Shown in pieces: positions 16,887-26,749 of a DNA stretch of 64,000 nt. This DNA is from Actinomycetes bacterium. GTDB taxonomy: Bacteria > Actinomycetota > Acidimicrobiia > Acidimicrobiales > JAJYXR01. Where the stretch lies: positions 1-64,000 of the forward strand of contig JAJYXR010000031.1 of NCBI GenBank assembly GCA_021801795.1, read 5' to 3'. The notes beneath the pieces were generated by a model. It was given only the letters and a program-made list of their open reading frames with translations, was not told the origin of the DNA and did not search any database. The translations under genes and the position numbers were made by a program. How positions within the stretch are numbered: the stretch's first letter is position 1; each line of letters starts with the position of its first letter.

Positions 16887-17828
16887 GTGGTGCGTGTCGC
16901 TGTATGTGATCTCGGAAGCAGCTCCTTTCACCTGCTCGTGTGCGACGTCTCGGCAGAGGGGGCCCTGCTGCCGGTGCTTCGCCGCCGCTCGACCTTGCAC
17001 CTCGGGATCGCCGTGGGCCAGCGCGGCCTCATACCCGCCGACCGGATAGCCATGGCTCAGGCGGCAGCCCGCCGGATGCGTCAGGGCATCGAGGAGTCGC
17101 GGCCAGACAGGGTGGTGGCAATGGCCACGGCCGCGCTGCGTGACGCCGGCAATGGTCCGGAGGTGGTCGATCGGATCTCCAGATGCCTGGGCGTACCAGT
17201 AGCCGTACTCGACGGTGCGGAGGAAGCACGCCTGTGCATGCTCGGTCAGGGTGCGTCGGTCTGGACTCCCGATGACCCCTGGCTGGGAGTGGATCTGGGT
17301 GGTGGGAGCCTGGAGGTGGCAGTGGCCAGCGGTCCTAGCGTCCTTGTCGGCCTGAGTCTTCCCCTTGGTCCGGCGCGCCTGAGTGGTGAGATGGTGCTCG
17401 GGGACCCCATCTCGTCAGCGGAGCGAGACCGGCTCTTCGGCCGGGTGTTCGACGAGGTGAAGACCATGGCTGTCCCACTGCGCGGATACGGTGAGCTGGC
17501 CAGACGCACGGTCGTGAGTGGCGGCACGGCCAGGGCGCTGGCTCGTCTTGCCAGCGGTGGTACCGGGCCGAGTGCACGTCGGGGTGTCAATCAGGTGGAG
17601 CTGCCTGTCGGCCAGGTGAGGGACTTGGCAGATCGGATCTCGAGGCTCGACCTGGATGGCAGGCGTGGGCTTCCGGGGATACCGGCACGCCGCGCCGCAT
17701 TGCTCGGGGTGGGAGCGGTGGTGCTCGACGCCCTGGGCGCCGCGCTCGGAGCCGAGCGGTTCGTGGTGAGCGAGTGGGGTTTGCGGGAGGGGGCAATGGT
17801 GGACGTGCTTGCCAGGGAGCTGGGCTGA
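16887..17828 (+). CDS. Ppx/GppA family exopolyphosphatase / pppGpp phosphohydrolase
   Basis: A 313-residue actin-fold phosphatase. The phosphate-1 loop CDLGSSSFHLLV lies at the N terminus and the second nucleotide loop VDLGGGSLEVAV near residue 135. VSGGTARALARL marks the second half. This is the short, two-domain form common in actinobacteria without the HD-like C-terminal domains. It hydrolyses polyphosphate or pppGpp in related organisms; which is used here is not visible. The start is one of two adjacent GTG codons (16887, 16890). A strong hairpin follows 77 bp after the stop. Confidence 0.9.
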   Translation: MVRVAVCDLGSSSFHLLVCDVSAEGALLPVLRRRSTLHLGIAVGQRGLIPADRIAMAQAAARRMRQGIEESRPDRVVAMATAALRDAGNGPEVVDRISRCLGVPVAVLDGAEEARLCMLGQGASVWTPDDPWLGVDLGGGSLEVAVASGPSVLVGLSLPLGPARLSGEMVLGDPISSAERDRLFGRVFDEVKTMAVPLRGYGELARRTVVSGGTARALARLASGGTGPSARRGVNQVELPVGQVRDLADRISRLDLDGRRGLPGIPARRAALLGVGAVVLDALGAALGAERFVVSEWGLREGAMVDVLARELG

Positions 17829-17904
17829 GCACACAGCCCTAGAGGCCGGATCACCTCCGGCATAGCGGTCACCGGAGCAACTCGGCAGTCCCGGGACGGC
17901 AGAA

Positions 17905-17945
17905 CAGCCCGACCCCGCACCAAGCCTGGTGCCAGAGTCGGGCTG
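17905..17945. terminator. Hairpin between convergent genes
   Basis: An uninterrupted outer stem CAGCCCGAC/GTCGGGCTG (17905-17913 with 17937-17945) encloses an inner stem GCACCA/TGGTGC with loop AGCC. It sits between the converging Ppx/GppA and DUF5679 genes. No T-tract follows on either strand, so it is a likely bidirectional terminator or RNA stabiliser rather than a classical intrinsic terminator. Confidence 0.6.
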
Positions 17946-17996
17946 CTGCCATGGATGATTCGATATGCGGGCTCTAGTGCCCCCATATGTGAAGCC

Positions 17997-18146
17997 CTAC
18001 TTCTTGCCGAGCATCCTGTTCATCTTCGTGCCACAAGTCGGGCAGGTGCCCTGTGCGGCACGCCGACCGTTTGCCAGCTCGACTTCCTTACCGTCGAACT
18101 GTCGCTTCTCGCGGCACTTCACGCAGTAACCCTCGTAAGACGACAC
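17997..18146 (-). CDS. DUF5679 family small zinc-ribbon protein
   Basis: A 49-residue protein reading SSYEGYCVKCREKRQF, then a polar middle, then GTCPTCGTKMNRMLGKK. The two CxxC pairs (YCVKC and TCPTC) form a probable zinc ribbon, and the whole length matches the actinobacterial DUF5679 family. GTG 18146 is chosen because GGAGG lies 9 bp upstream. An open frame continues upstream to 18206, but it overlaps the EAL gene's 3' end and looks non-coding. Function is unknown; Lys/Arg content suggests nucleic-acid or ribosome contact. Confidence 0.88.
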   Translation of the reverse strand: MSSYEGYCVKCREKRQFDGKEVELANGRRAAQGTCPTCGTKMNRMLGKK

Positions 18147-18196
18147 TATGCCATTCCTCCTCGCTTGCTCCGCCCCGTCGGGGGAACGTCCAGACG

Positions 18197-21100
18197 CTAG
18201 CGCCACTCGGGCGGCGGCTGGGGGATGCTTGGCGCCGACGGTACACCAGTAGCCTGAACAGGGCTGGCGGGATCCGGTGCTCCTCGGGATCCCACCGGTC
18301 CGATCTGCCCGTCAGGCAGGGGCGTCGCGCTGCTACTAGCCCCGCCAGCGGCGGAGCCGTCACCAGCGGCGTCACCAGCAGCAGTCGCGCTGCCACCAGC
18401 CCCGCCACGGGGGCTGGTCCGGAGCATGCGCTCCACGTCGTTCGGCAGGAGGGGCGGGCTGAAGAAGAACCCCTGGGCCGTGGTGCAACCGCGCTGGAGC
18501 AGCACCCTGCTCTGATGGGAGGTCTCCACTCCCTCGGCTACGCAGTCGACGCCGAGACTCTGCGCGAGGTTGATGATGGCGGTGATGAGGGCCGACGACT
18601 CTTCCTCTGGGCCCAGAACCTGCACGAAGGACTGGTCGATCTTCAGCGTGGAGACCGGGAAGGTGCCGATCCGGCTCAGTGCGGAGTTCCCCGTTCCGAA
18701 GTCGTCGATGGAGAAGCGAACTCCGAGGGCCTGCAGGCGCTCCACGTTCCGGCCCATGACGCCGATCTCGTCCATGACCACCCGCTCTGTTATCTCGAGC
18801 TCGAGCAGCGAGGGATCGATACCTGTGTCGGTGAGCGCGTGCTCGACCGCCATGACGAAATCATCGCTCGCGAGATCCCGGCTCGAGACGTTCACGGCGA
18901 TTCGAAGGGTGGGCAGGCCAGCTTCGGCCCAGCCCCTGATCTGGTGGCAGGCCTGGCCCACCACCCAGCTGTCGATGCCGACGATCAGGTTCGACTCCTC
19001 CGCGATCGGTATGAAGGAGTCGGGTTCGAGGACGCCCTTAGTCGGATGCCGCCAGCGGGCCAGGGCCTCCACGCCCACCACGGAGGCGGTCTGGAGATCT
19101 ATGAAGGGCTGGTAGAGGACGAACATCTCCCCTCGCTCGATAGCGTGGTGGAGCTCGGTCTCTATCTGAAGCGTTCCCACTGGTGCTTCGGCCTCGTCGG
19201 CGTCGAACATCTGGAAGGTGTTCCTGCCGAGGCCCTTGGAGCGATACATGGCGGCATCGGCATTCGACAGCAGCTCGTCGTAGGTCTCGCCGTGCAGGGG
19301 TGCCACGGCGACCCCGATGGAGGCCGAAGTGTGGACTTCCTGACCCGCGATCAGGTAGGGCCGGTTCAGGCTCTCCAGGGCGCGGCGGGCAAGCTGGTCG
19401 ATCGCGACCGGGTCGCCGAGTCCCGGCAGCAGGACGGCGAACTCGTCTCCACCGAGCCGTGCAACGGTGTCCTGACGCCGGACGGTCTCGCAGAGCCGGC
19501 GGGCCACCTCCTGGATGAGCTCGTCGCCGGCAGCGTGCCCGAGGGTGTCGTTCACATGCTTGAACCTGTCCAGGTCTACGAAGAACATGCAGACAGATTC
19601 ACCGGTCCGCTTCGAGCGGATGAGCTCCTGGCCTGCGCGATCCTCCAGTAGGCGCCTGTTAGGCAGGCCGGTGAGCGCGTCGTGGACCGCGAGGTGGCGG
19701 ATCTCCTCCAGCAGCCGGGCGTTCTGCAGGGCGGTGACCGCCTGGTCCGCCAGACCGGTGATCCTGTTCTTCAGGTCCCGGTCGCCAGCCAGTGCGCTGT
19801 CCGAACGCGTGTCGAAGTTCGCAGATACGAAGCCGAGCACCTCGTCGGATGCGACCAGAGGGGCCAGCACCGCGGTGGCGGTCGCGGTCGCGCTGAGGAG
19901 CTCCACCGCCACGGGGTCCTCGCTGCGCTGGTCCAGCACCATGATGTCGCGTGTGGCGAGAAGCCGGTCGACGAGTGGTGAAGCGGAGCGGGATATCACC
20001 AGTTCGCCTTCGTCGCCCAGGGTGACTCCCTCTGGCAGGCCAGGTGCCCCGGGGGTGCTCATGGGCATGGCCCCAGTACCGGCGTCTGCGTCGGCCCGCG
20101 AGGCGCCTCCCGAGATCCCAGCTTGGCCCCCATGCTGGGGGCCACCTGTGCTGGCCGCAGAGTCACCTTCCCCCCCGGCTCCGGTTGTGTTACCGGTGCC
20201 GTTGCCCGTGGTCTCCAGCTCCGAGCCCCCGGTCCTGGCGTGGACGCGAATCGTCTGGGACTCGGGATCCCAGAGCATCACGGTGGCACGGTCGCACCCG
20301 ATCACGAGAGGAACGGTGTCGGCGAGGCGCTGGACCACCTCCTTCACCCTCGTCGCCTGGGCGAGGGTTCGCGAGAACTCCAGCAGACCGTTGGCGGTCC
20401 TGTTGGAGGTTCTGGCCTCCTCCAGGGAGGATACGACGTCGAGAGCCGTGGCTGCGTAGTTCGAGTAGACCTCGAGCGCCCTCTTCTCGCTCTCGAGGAA
20501 CTGGCCGCCGACGGGGTACACCGCGGCCAGCCGACCGTAGTGGCGCCGTTTCGAGGCAATGTCGCTGATCAGACGCGCCCCAGCCCTCGTGTCGGGATTG
20601 TCCTGCAGGAGCTCCTCTGCCAATGCCTGGGCTTCTGCCGGGGTAAAGCCATGGTGCTGGGTGCGGTAAGGGGCATCTGGGGCGAGCTGGACGACGAGAA
20701 GGTACCTAGGTGCGTTCACCGCGTGGGCCGCCCGCTCCGTTATTCGCTTCAACAGCCCATCGATGTCGTCGGTGCCGAGAAGATCAGCAGCGGTGCTGTA
20801 GACGGCATCCAGGCGGTCCTGAAGCTGCTGGACCTGCTTTTCGAGCTGGGCCGAACGGGTCTCCTCGTCGAGCTCTATCTCGGACTGAGCCTCCACGACC
20901 CCCTGCTCGTCCCAGGCCATCGTGTAGAGGCTCGTTCGCTCGTCTACGAAGGCAGACCACTGGCGGGCTTCCCAGGCGACGCTGTAGAGGCAGAACCTGC
21001 CGCCGCGCGCCTGGCACTCGGACTCGGCCACCACGCCAGGCACGAGGCCGAAGAGCACCGGCACCTGGGACAGCAACCCCTTCGTGAACTCGCACATCTG

Positions 21101-21565
21101 TATGTGACGGCTGAACCCTGGCCTGGTAACGGCCCGGACCACTGCATGTGCGTCGCCCACCTCGAGAGGTTCCATCGTGGACACGGTCGTGAACTTCGCA
21201 GCCGCAGCCGCCACGTTGCGAAGCAGCTCACCTGGAGAGCCGAGGGAGCGGAGGAGGTTTGCCACCTCCGTGCCGTCGTGCTGGCGGAGCATCTCCTCGC
21301 CGACGTGCCTCCCGATGTCAGGATCGCCGGTAACACGGGCTCCAGCGTCGAAGAGGGCTATCGCCTCGTCGTGCGAGCTCCAGCTGGTGGGATCCTCTAG
21401 CACCGCAGCCGGGCGCGTCTCTCCTGCCAGGCGCAGCATCTCGGCTACAGCAGGCTCCCCGCCGCGGTTGCGCACGTAGCGCAGGATGACGCTGGTCATG
21501 GCCCCCGAGATGTCCTGGCGGATGCCGACACCGAAGGCATCCGAGCCGTACTGGCCCATGGTCAT
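18197..21565 (-). CDS. GGDEF-EAL cyclic-di-GMP protein with N-terminal sensor region and GAF domain
   Basis: A 1122-residue signalling protein. The first 230 residues form a helical sensor-like region ending in a cysteine-bearing stretch, SECQARGGRFCLYSVAWE, that resembles the ends of heme-NO/4-vinyl-reductase-type ligand domains. A short coiled coil (about 245-275) and a GAF-like region follow, split by a 60-residue Gly/Ala/Ser linker. Then comes a GGDEF domain with intact catalytic motif RLGGDEFAVLLPG and an EAL domain with VGVEALARWRHP, DDFGTGNSAL and AEGVETSHQ. Both enzymatic motifs look competent, so it may make and degrade c-di-GMP. The C-terminal 60 residues are Ala/Gly/Pro-rich. ATG 21565 has GGAGG upstream. 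Confidence 0.93.
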   Translation of the reverse strand: MTMGQYGSDAFGVGIRQDISGAMTSVILRYVRNRGGEPAVAEMLRLAGETRPAAVLEDPTSWSSHDEAIALFDAGARVTGDPDIGRHVGEEMLRQHDGTEVANLLRSLGSPGELLRNVAAAAAKFTTVSTMEPLEVGDAHAVVRAVTRPGFSRHIQMCEFTKGLLSQVPVLFGLVPGVVAESECQARGGRFCLYSVAWEARQWSAFVDERTSLYTMAWDEQGVVEAQSEIELDEETRSAQLEKQVQQLQDRLDAVYSTAADLLGTDDIDGLLKRITERAAHAVNAPRYLLVVQLAPDAPYRTQHHGFTPAEAQALAEELLQDNPDTRAGARLISDIASKRRHYGRLAAVYPVGGQFLESEKRALEVYSNYAATALDVVSSLEEARTSNRTANGLLEFSRTLAQATRVKEVVQRLADTVPLVIGCDRATVMLWDPESQTIRVHARTGGSELETTGNGTGNTTGAGGEGDSAASTGGPQHGGQAGISGGASRADADAGTGAMPMSTPGAPGLPEGVTLGDEGELVISRSASPLVDRLLATRDIMVLDQRSEDPVAVELLSATATATAVLAPLVASDEVLGFVSANFDTRSDSALAGDRDLKNRITGLADQAVTALQNARLLEEIRHLAVHDALTGLPNRRLLEDRAGQELIRSKRTGESVCMFFVDLDRFKHVNDTLGHAAGDELIQEVARRLCETVRRQDTVARLGGDEFAVLLPGLGDPVAIDQLARRALESLNRPYLIAGQEVHTSASIGVAVAPLHGETYDELLSNADAAMYRSKGLGRNTFQMFDADEAEAPVGTLQIETELHHAIERGEMFVLYQPFIDLQTASVVGVEALARWRHPTKGVLEPDSFIPIAEESNLIVGIDSWVVGQACHQIRGWAEAGLPTLRIAVNVSSRDLASDDFVMAVEHALTDTGIDPSLLELEITERVVMDEIGVMGRNVERLQALGVRFSIDDFGTGNSALSRIGTFPVSTLKIDQSFVQVLGPEEESSALITAIINLAQSLGVDCVAEGVETSHQSRVLLQRGCTTAQGFFFSPPLLPNDVERMLRTSPRGGAGGSATAAGDAAGDGSAAGGASSSATPLPDGQIGPVGSRGAPDPASPVQATGVPSAPSIPQPPPEWR

Positions 21566-21869
21566 CGGTTCCGTACACCTCCTACACACTTCCTGCGCTC
21601 AACCATCATTCCCACCACTCCAGGTCAACCTCGGCACCTCCATCTAGTATCATAACTGCGCTCAGTGGCCGTCGCTGGCTGCGCTCGCGCTGTTCGTCAC
21701 CTACTATTGTCACCCCGTTGTCTGAGTACCTGTTGCAAGCGGGCACTGATGCAGCATAGGCACTCGCCAGTTCCCCCGCCCGCCAGTTCCTGATCGCCGT
21801 TGCTGGTCCCTCGATGACGCGCCGACATGCGCCGGACATGCGCCAGCGCCCGATAGACTGACTAACTCT
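21566..21869. other. Intergenic region upstream of the GGDEF-EAL gene and trigger factor
   Basis: A 304-bp divergent region with no convincing gene. It is less GC-rich than its surroundings at 21640-21720. Near the trigger-factor start are a direct repeat of GACATGCGCC (from 21829 and 21837-21848 area) and TAGACT about 12-17 bp before ATG 21870, which could be a -10 box for a nearly leaderless tig message. No RNA gene was recognised. Confidence 0.55.
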
Positions 21870-23411
21870 ATGCGTGCCACTGCCGAGCCAGTCGAGGGAA
21901 ACCATGTGAGGGTCAGCGTGCAGCTCGATGTGGCCGAGGTGGATCGTGCCGTGCAGGCGACCGTCCGCCGCCTGGGCAGGCAGATGCGCGTTCCGGGATT
22001 CCGTCCGGGCAAGGTGCCGCGCCAGGTGCTCGAGGCGCGCCTAGGCGGTGCGTCGGCACTTCGTGAGGAAGCCGTCCGCGACGTGATTCCCGAGCTCTTC
22101 GTCGAGGCCGTGGCCCAGACCGAGATCGACCCGATAGCGCCTCCACGCATTGAGCTGAAGGTGGGTAGCGCTCCGGGACCTGTGAGCTTCGATGCCCTGG
22201 TGGAGGTGCGGCCGAAGGTGGGAATCCCTGGCTACGCAGGTCTGGTCGTGAAGGTGCCCTCTCCGAGCGTCTCCGACGAAGAAGTCGACCGCCAACTGGA
22301 CAGGGTGCGTGAGCAGTCGGCTGAGCTGGTGGTGGCAGATCACCCGGTGTCCCGGGGGGACTTCGTCACCCTCGACATCCACGGCAGCCGTCCAGGTTCG
22401 GAGGATCTCCACGTGGAGGACTACCTCTATGAGGTCGGAGCCGGCGAGCCCCTGCCCGGCCTGGACGAGCGGCTGGTCGGCAGGTCTCCCGGAGATGCGC
22501 TCGAGTTCGACCTGACCCCAGGAGCAGCGGACGCTTCTACAGGCGAGCCCGCGGGCTCGCCCGGCGGCGAAGCAGAACCGGCCGGCGAAGCAGAACCGGC
22601 CGGCGAAGCAGAACCGGCTGGCGAAGCAGAACCGGCTGGCGAAGCAGTGGGGGCTCACTATCGTGTTCTCATAAGGGAGGTCCAGTCGAAGGTCTTGCCG
22701 GATCTCACCGACGAGTGGGCTGCCGAGGTGTCCGAGTTCGACACGGTCGACGAGCTGCGTGCCGACACGCGCAGCCGGCTGGAGCGTGCGAAGCTGATCC
22801 AGGCACGGATGCTCCTGAGGGAGGAGGCGCTGGAGGCGCTGGCGGAGCTGGTGGTGGAGGAGATCCCCGCAGCGATGGTGGAATCCGAGCTGTCGAACGC
22901 GATGCACGAGCTGAGCCACGAGCTGGATTCCCGGCGGATCAGCACGGAGCAGTACATCGCCATGACAGGCATGGACGAGGAGTCGCTGGTCGCTTCGATG
23001 AGGCAGCAGGCGGAGCGTGCCGTGCGGGTAGACTTGGCCCTCAGGGCGCTGGCCGACGAGGAGGGCATCGAGGTAACTCCCGAAGAGGTGGACGAGCAGA
23101 TCAAGTCCTTGGCCAGTAGATCGGGGGTCTCTCCTGCTGAGGCACGGGCCAGGATGGAGCGCAGAGGGGCTGTCTCGGAGCTACGCTCGGAGCGTCGGAA
23201 GGCTAAGGCACTGGAATGGTTGGTCGACCACGTCGAGGTGGTGGACGAGGAAGGCAGACCCCTGGCAGTCGAGGATCTGAGGAATCCCCAGTCCCGAGAG
23301 GCACGGGAGCTTCCAGAAGACAGGGGAGGCGAGGTGCCGGGTGCTGGAGATACAGCTCCGGCGGGGCCAGAGGACGGGGAAGGTGACGAGGGAATGGAGC
23401 TCGAATCGTGA
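21870..23411 (+). CDS. tig: Trigger factor (ribosome-bound chaperone, peptidyl-prolyl isomerase)
   Basis: A 513-residue trigger factor. The N-terminal ribosome-docking signature is [16 protein letters not shown] (about 40-55). The PPIase (FKBP-like) domain spans about 150-275, and the helical chaperone domain fills the rest. Inside the PPIase domain, between [13 protein letters not shown] and [12 protein letters not shown], lie about 40 extra residues dominated by GEAEPA repeats that the family lacks. The last 45 residues are an acidic tail. The gene heads the usual tig-clpP-clpX block. Its stop overlaps the clpP start region (GTG 23408 lies inside the last codons). Confidence 0.96.
   Translation: MRATAEPVEGNHVRVSVQLDVAEVDRAVQATVRRLGRQMRVPGFRPGKVPRQVLEARLGGASALREEAVRDVIPELFVEAVAQTEIDPIAPPRIELKVGSAPGPVSFDALVEVRPKVGIPGYAGLVVKVPSPSVSDEEVDRQLDRVREQSAELVVADHPVSRGDFVTLDIHGSRPGSEDLHVEDYLYEVGAGEPLPGLDERLVGRSPGDALEFDLTPGAADASTGEPAGSPGGEAEPAGEAEPAGEAEPAGEAEPAGEAVGAHYRVLIREVQSKVLPDLTDEWAAEVSEFDTVDELRADTRSRLERAKLIQARMLLREEALEALAELVVEEIPAAMVESELSNAMHELSHELDSRRISTEQYIAMTGMDEESLVASMRQQAERAVRVDLALRALADEEGIEVTPEEVDEQIKSLASRSGVSPAEARARMERRGAVSELRSERRKAKALEWLVDHVEVVDEEGRPLAVEDLRNPQSREARELPEDRGGEVPGAGDTAPAGPEDGEGDEGMELES
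22566..22647 (+). repeat. 18-bp in-frame tandem repeat inside the trigger-factor PPIase domain
   Basis: Four complete copies of GGCGAAGCAGAACCGGCC (last base T in copies 3-4), then a 10-bp partial copy. It encodes GEAEPA four times plus GEA. The frame is kept exactly. Confidence 0.95.
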
Positions 23412-24064
23412 AGGATGCCGGTAGGCCTGCCAGCGGGGGTGTGTACGGCTATCTCGTGCCCACCGTTGTGGAGCAGAGCAACAGAGGTGAGCGTTCCTAC
23501 GATCTCTACTCCCGCCTGTTGAAGGAGCGGATCATCATCCTCGGCACCCCGATCGACGACGCGGTGGCCAACCTGGTGTGCGCCCAGCTCCTCTTTCTCG
23601 AGTACGAGGACCTGGAGAAGGACATACACGTCTACATAAACTCACCGGGGGGCGACATAACGGCGCTCTTCGCGATCTACGACACGATGAAGTTCGTGAA
23701 GCCCGACGTGTCCACCTTCTGCTATGGCCAGGCCGCCTCGGCTGCGGCGGTGCTGCTGGCTGCGGGGACCCAGGGAAAGCGCTTCGCCCTGCCCCATACC
23801 CGGATCCTTCTCCACCAGCCCTGGGGTGGGGCGGCGGGCCAGGCAAGCGATATCGAGATCCAGGCGAAGGAGATCCTCAGGATGCGCGACCTGCTGAACA
23901 CGATGCTCGCGCAGGACACGGGACAGTCCATAGAGAAGATCGCCAGCGACACCGATCGTGACTTCGTGATGACTGCCGAGGAGGCAGTCTCATACGGGCT
24001 GATCGACGAGGTCATAACCAGCCGCGACGAACCAGCTGCCCTGGAGGCAGCTGGAGCCGCATAG
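23408..24064 (+). CDS. clpP: ATP-dependent Clp protease proteolytic subunit
   Basis: A 218-residue serine protease subunit that forms the ClpXP chamber with the downstream ClpX. The catalytic triad is visible: Ser in [15 protein letters not shown], His in [10 protein letters not shown] and Asp in SDTDRDFVM. The stretch [19 protein letters not shown] is the oxyanion-hole region. The serine motif carries Gln-Ala (GQAASAAA), where many ClpP enzymes have Gly-Met/Ala (G[MQ]AASMGA). GTG 23408 overlaps the tig 3' end; GTG 23441 would give a shorter protein. Confidence 0.96.
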   Translation: MKDAGRPASGGVYGYLVPTVVEQSNRGERSYDLYSRLLKERIIILGTPIDDAVANLVCAQLLFLEYEDLEKDIHVYINSPGGDITALFAIYDTMKFVKPDVSTFCYGQAASAAAVLLAAGTQGKRFALPHTRILLHQPWGGAAGQASDIEIQAKEILRMRDLLNTMLAQDTGQSIEKIASDTDRDFVMTAEEAVSYGLIDEVITSRDEPAALEAAGAA

Positions 24065-24079
24065 GACGAGGAGGTAGCG

Positions 24080-25354
24080 GTGGCAAAGTTCGGTGATGGT
24101 GGAGAGCTGGTGAAGTGCAGCTTCTGCGGCAAGTCCCAGAAGCAGGTGAAGAAGCTGATCGCGGGACCGGGTGTGTACATATGCGACGAGTGCATCGAGC
24201 TGTGTAACGACATCATCGCCGAGGAGCTCTCCGAGACCACCGAGCTGTCCTTCGAGGAACTGCCGAAACCGCGACAGATATTCGACTTCCTGAACGACTA
24301 CGTGATCGGCCAGGAGTATGCGAAGAAGATCCTGTCGGTGGCGGTATACAACCACTACAAGCGTGTGCAGGCCGGGCCTGCCCAGTCGGCCGACGTGGAG
24401 CTGGCGAAGTCGAACATCCTGCTTCTCGGGCCCACGGGATGTGGCAAGACGCTCCTGGCCCAGACACTGGCACGGATGCTGAACGTGCCCTTTGCCATAG
24501 CAGACGCGACGGCTCTCACCGAGGCCGGATACGTGGGAGAGGACGTCGAGAACATCCTGCTGAAGCTGATCCAGGCAGCCGACTACGACGTGAAGAGGGC
24601 GGAGACCGGGATCATCTACATAGACGAGATCGATAAGATCGCCCGTAAGAGCGAGAACCCGTCGATCACGAGGGACGTCTCCGGCGAGGGAGTGCAGCAG
24701 GCGCTTCTGAAGATCCTGGAGGGGACCACGGCCTCGGTTCCTCCACAGGGGGGACGTAAGCACCCCCACCAGGAGTTCATACAGATCGACACCACTAACG
24801 TGCTCTTCGTCTGTGGTGGGGCTTTTGCGGGTCTGGATCGGATAATCGAGAACCGTCTCGGGCGTAAGGGAATCGGGTTTCGCGCCGATGTGAGGCGGGA
24901 CGTGACCGAGCACGACGACGAGGTGCTGCGACATGTCCTGCCCGAGGACCTGATCCGTTTCGGCCTGATTCCGGAGTTCATCGGCCGGCTGCCTGTGGTG
25001 GGGGCGGTGTCGAGCCTGGACAAGGAGGCGCTGATAAGGATCCTGGTGGAGCCGAAGAACGCGCTGGTGAAGCAGTACCACCGTGTGTTCGAGCTCGACA
25101 ACGTGGAGCTGGAGCTGACCGACGACGCACTCGAAGCCGTTGCCGAGCAGGCCCTTCTCCGAGGAACCGGTGCCCGCGGGCTCCGAGCGATCCTCGAGGA
25201 GGTTCTGCTGGAGGTCATGTACGACCTACCCAGCCGTAGTGACGTGCGTAAGTGCGTGGTGGACCGTTCGGTGGTGCTCGACAGGGTCCATCCGACCCTC
25301 GTACCCCACGGTGAGCCGGCCAAGTCCACCCGGACTCGCCGGGCTGCCTCCTGA
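24080..25354 (+). CDS. clpX: Clp protease ATP-binding subunit ClpX
   Basis: A 424-residue AAA+ unfoldase. An N-terminal zinc-binding domain (CSFCGK and CDECIELC) recognises adaptors. Walker A GPTGCGKT lies near residue 116, Walker [12 protein letters not shown] near 180, and pore and sensor motifs follow ([25 protein letters not shown]). It lies 15 bp after clpP with GAGGAGG in the gap, so the two subunits are co-expressed. Length and motifs are fully canonical. Confidence 0.98.
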   Translation: MAKFGDGGELVKCSFCGKSQKQVKKLIAGPGVYICDECIELCNDIIAEELSETTELSFEELPKPRQIFDFLNDYVIGQEYAKKILSVAVYNHYKRVQAGPAQSADVELAKSNILLLGPTGCGKTLLAQTLARMLNVPFAIADATALTEAGYVGEDVENILLKLIQAADYDVKRAETGIIYIDEIDKIARKSENPSITRDVSGEGVQQALLKILEGTTASVPPQGGRKHPHQEFIQIDTTNVLFVCGGAFAGLDRIIENRLGRKGIGFRADVRRDVTEHDDEVLRHVLPEDLIRFGLIPEFIGRLPVVGAVSSLDKEALIRILVEPKNALVKQYHRVFELDNVELELTDDALEAVAEQALLRGTGARGLRAILEEVLLEVMYDLPSRSDVRKCVVDRSVVLDRVHPTLVPHGEPAKSTRTRRAAS

Positions 25355-25372
25355 GCCGGGGTATTACGAGCG

Positions 25373-26701
25373 GTGTCGGCCGGCGACCTGCCGGATCTAC
25401 TCGGCTGGCTCGACGGGCATGTGAACCTGGAGGCAAGCATGCCAGGTCGCGCAGGCGCTCCTACCCTGGAACGGATAAGGGCGATCTGCCATGTCCTGGG
25501 AGATCCCGAGCGTGCCTATCCCGTCATCCACGTCACCGGCACGAACGGCAAGGGATCGACCGTTCGCATGGCCACGGAGCTCCTGCGCACGAAGGGACTG
25601 AAGGTCGGGACCTACACGAGCCCGAACCTGGAGCGGGTGAACGAACGTATCTGCATCGATGCAGAGCCCATAGCCGACGAGGACTTCGCCGAGGTTCTCG
25701 ACTCACTCCGCCGGATCGAGGAGACGCTTCGAGGTCCCGCGACACGCTTCGAGCTGCTCACCGCGGCAGGTTTCATGGCATTCGCCGACGCTGCCGTCGA
25801 GGTGGCAGTGGTGGAGGTCGGTCTCGGCGGCCTATGGGACGCGACGAACGTCGTGGATCCGCTGGTGGCAGCGGTGACGAACGTGAGCTACGACCATGTA
25901 GAGATCCTGGGGCCGACGCTGGAGGACATATCGCGTGAGAAGGCGGGTATCCTGAAGCCAGGCTGCCGGCCGGTGCTCGGCGAGACCTCGGAGCGGCTGC
26001 TGGCGATCTTCGAGGATGCTGCATCGAGGGTCGGCACTCTGGAGCCCTGGTTACGCGACAGGGACTTCGCATGCGAGCGGAACCGGGTAGCCATGGGGGG
26101 ACGGTTGGTAGACCTCGCCGTGCCGGGCGCTCGCTACGAAGACGTCTTCCTCTCGCTCCATGGTTCCCACCAGGGTGAGAATGCCGCATGTGCTCTGGCG
26201 GCAGTAACGGGGTTTTTCGAGGATGCCCCGAGCGCATCCATCGTGCATGAGGCCCTCGGATCACTGAGGATACCGGGGCGCATGGAGATAATGGACCGCT
26301 CTCCCCTCACCCTTCTCGACGGCGCTCATAATGTGGCCGGCATGGAGGCACTGGCTGGTTCGATCAGCGAGGAGCTGCTGGTGCAGGGTCCGAAGGTAGC
26401 CGTGGTGGGCATGCTGGGCGGGAGGGACCCCAGCGCGATGCTGGGGGCTCTCGGACACTGCGGCCTCAGCCGGGTGGTTGCCTGTGAACCGCCTTCTCCC
26501 CGTCGCATCCCCGCCGCCGAGGTGGCCGAGGCGGGAGCCTCCCTCGGCATGGAGGTAGAAGCCTCCCCTGGGGTCTCGGCCGCCATAGACAGAGCGCGGG
26601 ATCTGGCCGGTGCCGATGGGATGGTGCTCGTGACGGGCTCCCTCTACGTGGTCGCAGAGGCGCGCAAGGTACTGTCGGCCAGCGGAGCCCGGGCCCAGTG
26701 A
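25373..26701 (+). CDS. folC: Bifunctional folylpolyglutamate synthase / dihydrofolate synthase
   Basis: A 442-residue Mur-ligase-fold enzyme that adds glutamate to folates. The ATP loop reads HVTGTNGKGSTVRM (about 47-60). GLGGLWDATNVVDPL, SYDHVEILGPTLEDISREKA (as motif) and LDGAHNVAGMEAL are FolC signatures. GTG 25373 is 18 bp after clpX. Gene order clpX-folC-ndk is common in actinobacteria, where valS may intervene; it is absent here. Confidence 0.95.
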   Translation: MSAGDLPDLLGWLDGHVNLEASMPGRAGAPTLERIRAICHVLGDPERAYPVIHVTGTNGKGSTVRMATELLRTKGLKVGTYTSPNLERVNERICIDAEPIADEDFAEVLDSLRRIEETLRGPATRFELLTAAGFMAFADAAVEVAVVEVGLGGLWDATNVVDPLVAAVTNVSYDHVEILGPTLEDISREKAGILKPGCRPVLGETSERLLAIFEDAASRVGTLEPWLRDRDFACERNRVAMGGRLVDLAVPGARYEDVFLSLHGSHQGENAACALAAVTGFFEDAPSASIVHEALGSLRIPGRMEIMDRSPLTLLDGAHNVAGMEALAGSISEELLVQGPKVAVVGMLGGRDPSAMLGALGHCGLSRVVACEPPSPRRIPAAEVAEAGASLGMEVEASPGVSAAIDRARDLAGADGMVLVTGSLYVVAEARKVLSASGARAQ

Positions 26702-26749
26702 GCCGGTGGGATTTCCCGGTAGGCTGGAGTGCATGTAGGGTCACGAGCC

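Noticed and set aside
17905-17945. Two-level hairpin considered as a riboswitch or small RNA
   Set aside because: It lies downstream of two convergent genes, not in a leader, and matches no riboswitch layout I recognise. Terminator-like role preferred.
18147-18206. Upstream extension of the DUF5679 frame to 18206
   Set aside because: The added 20 residues overlap the 3' end of the GGDEF-EAL gene and precede a good ribosome site for GTG 18146, so the short form is preferred.
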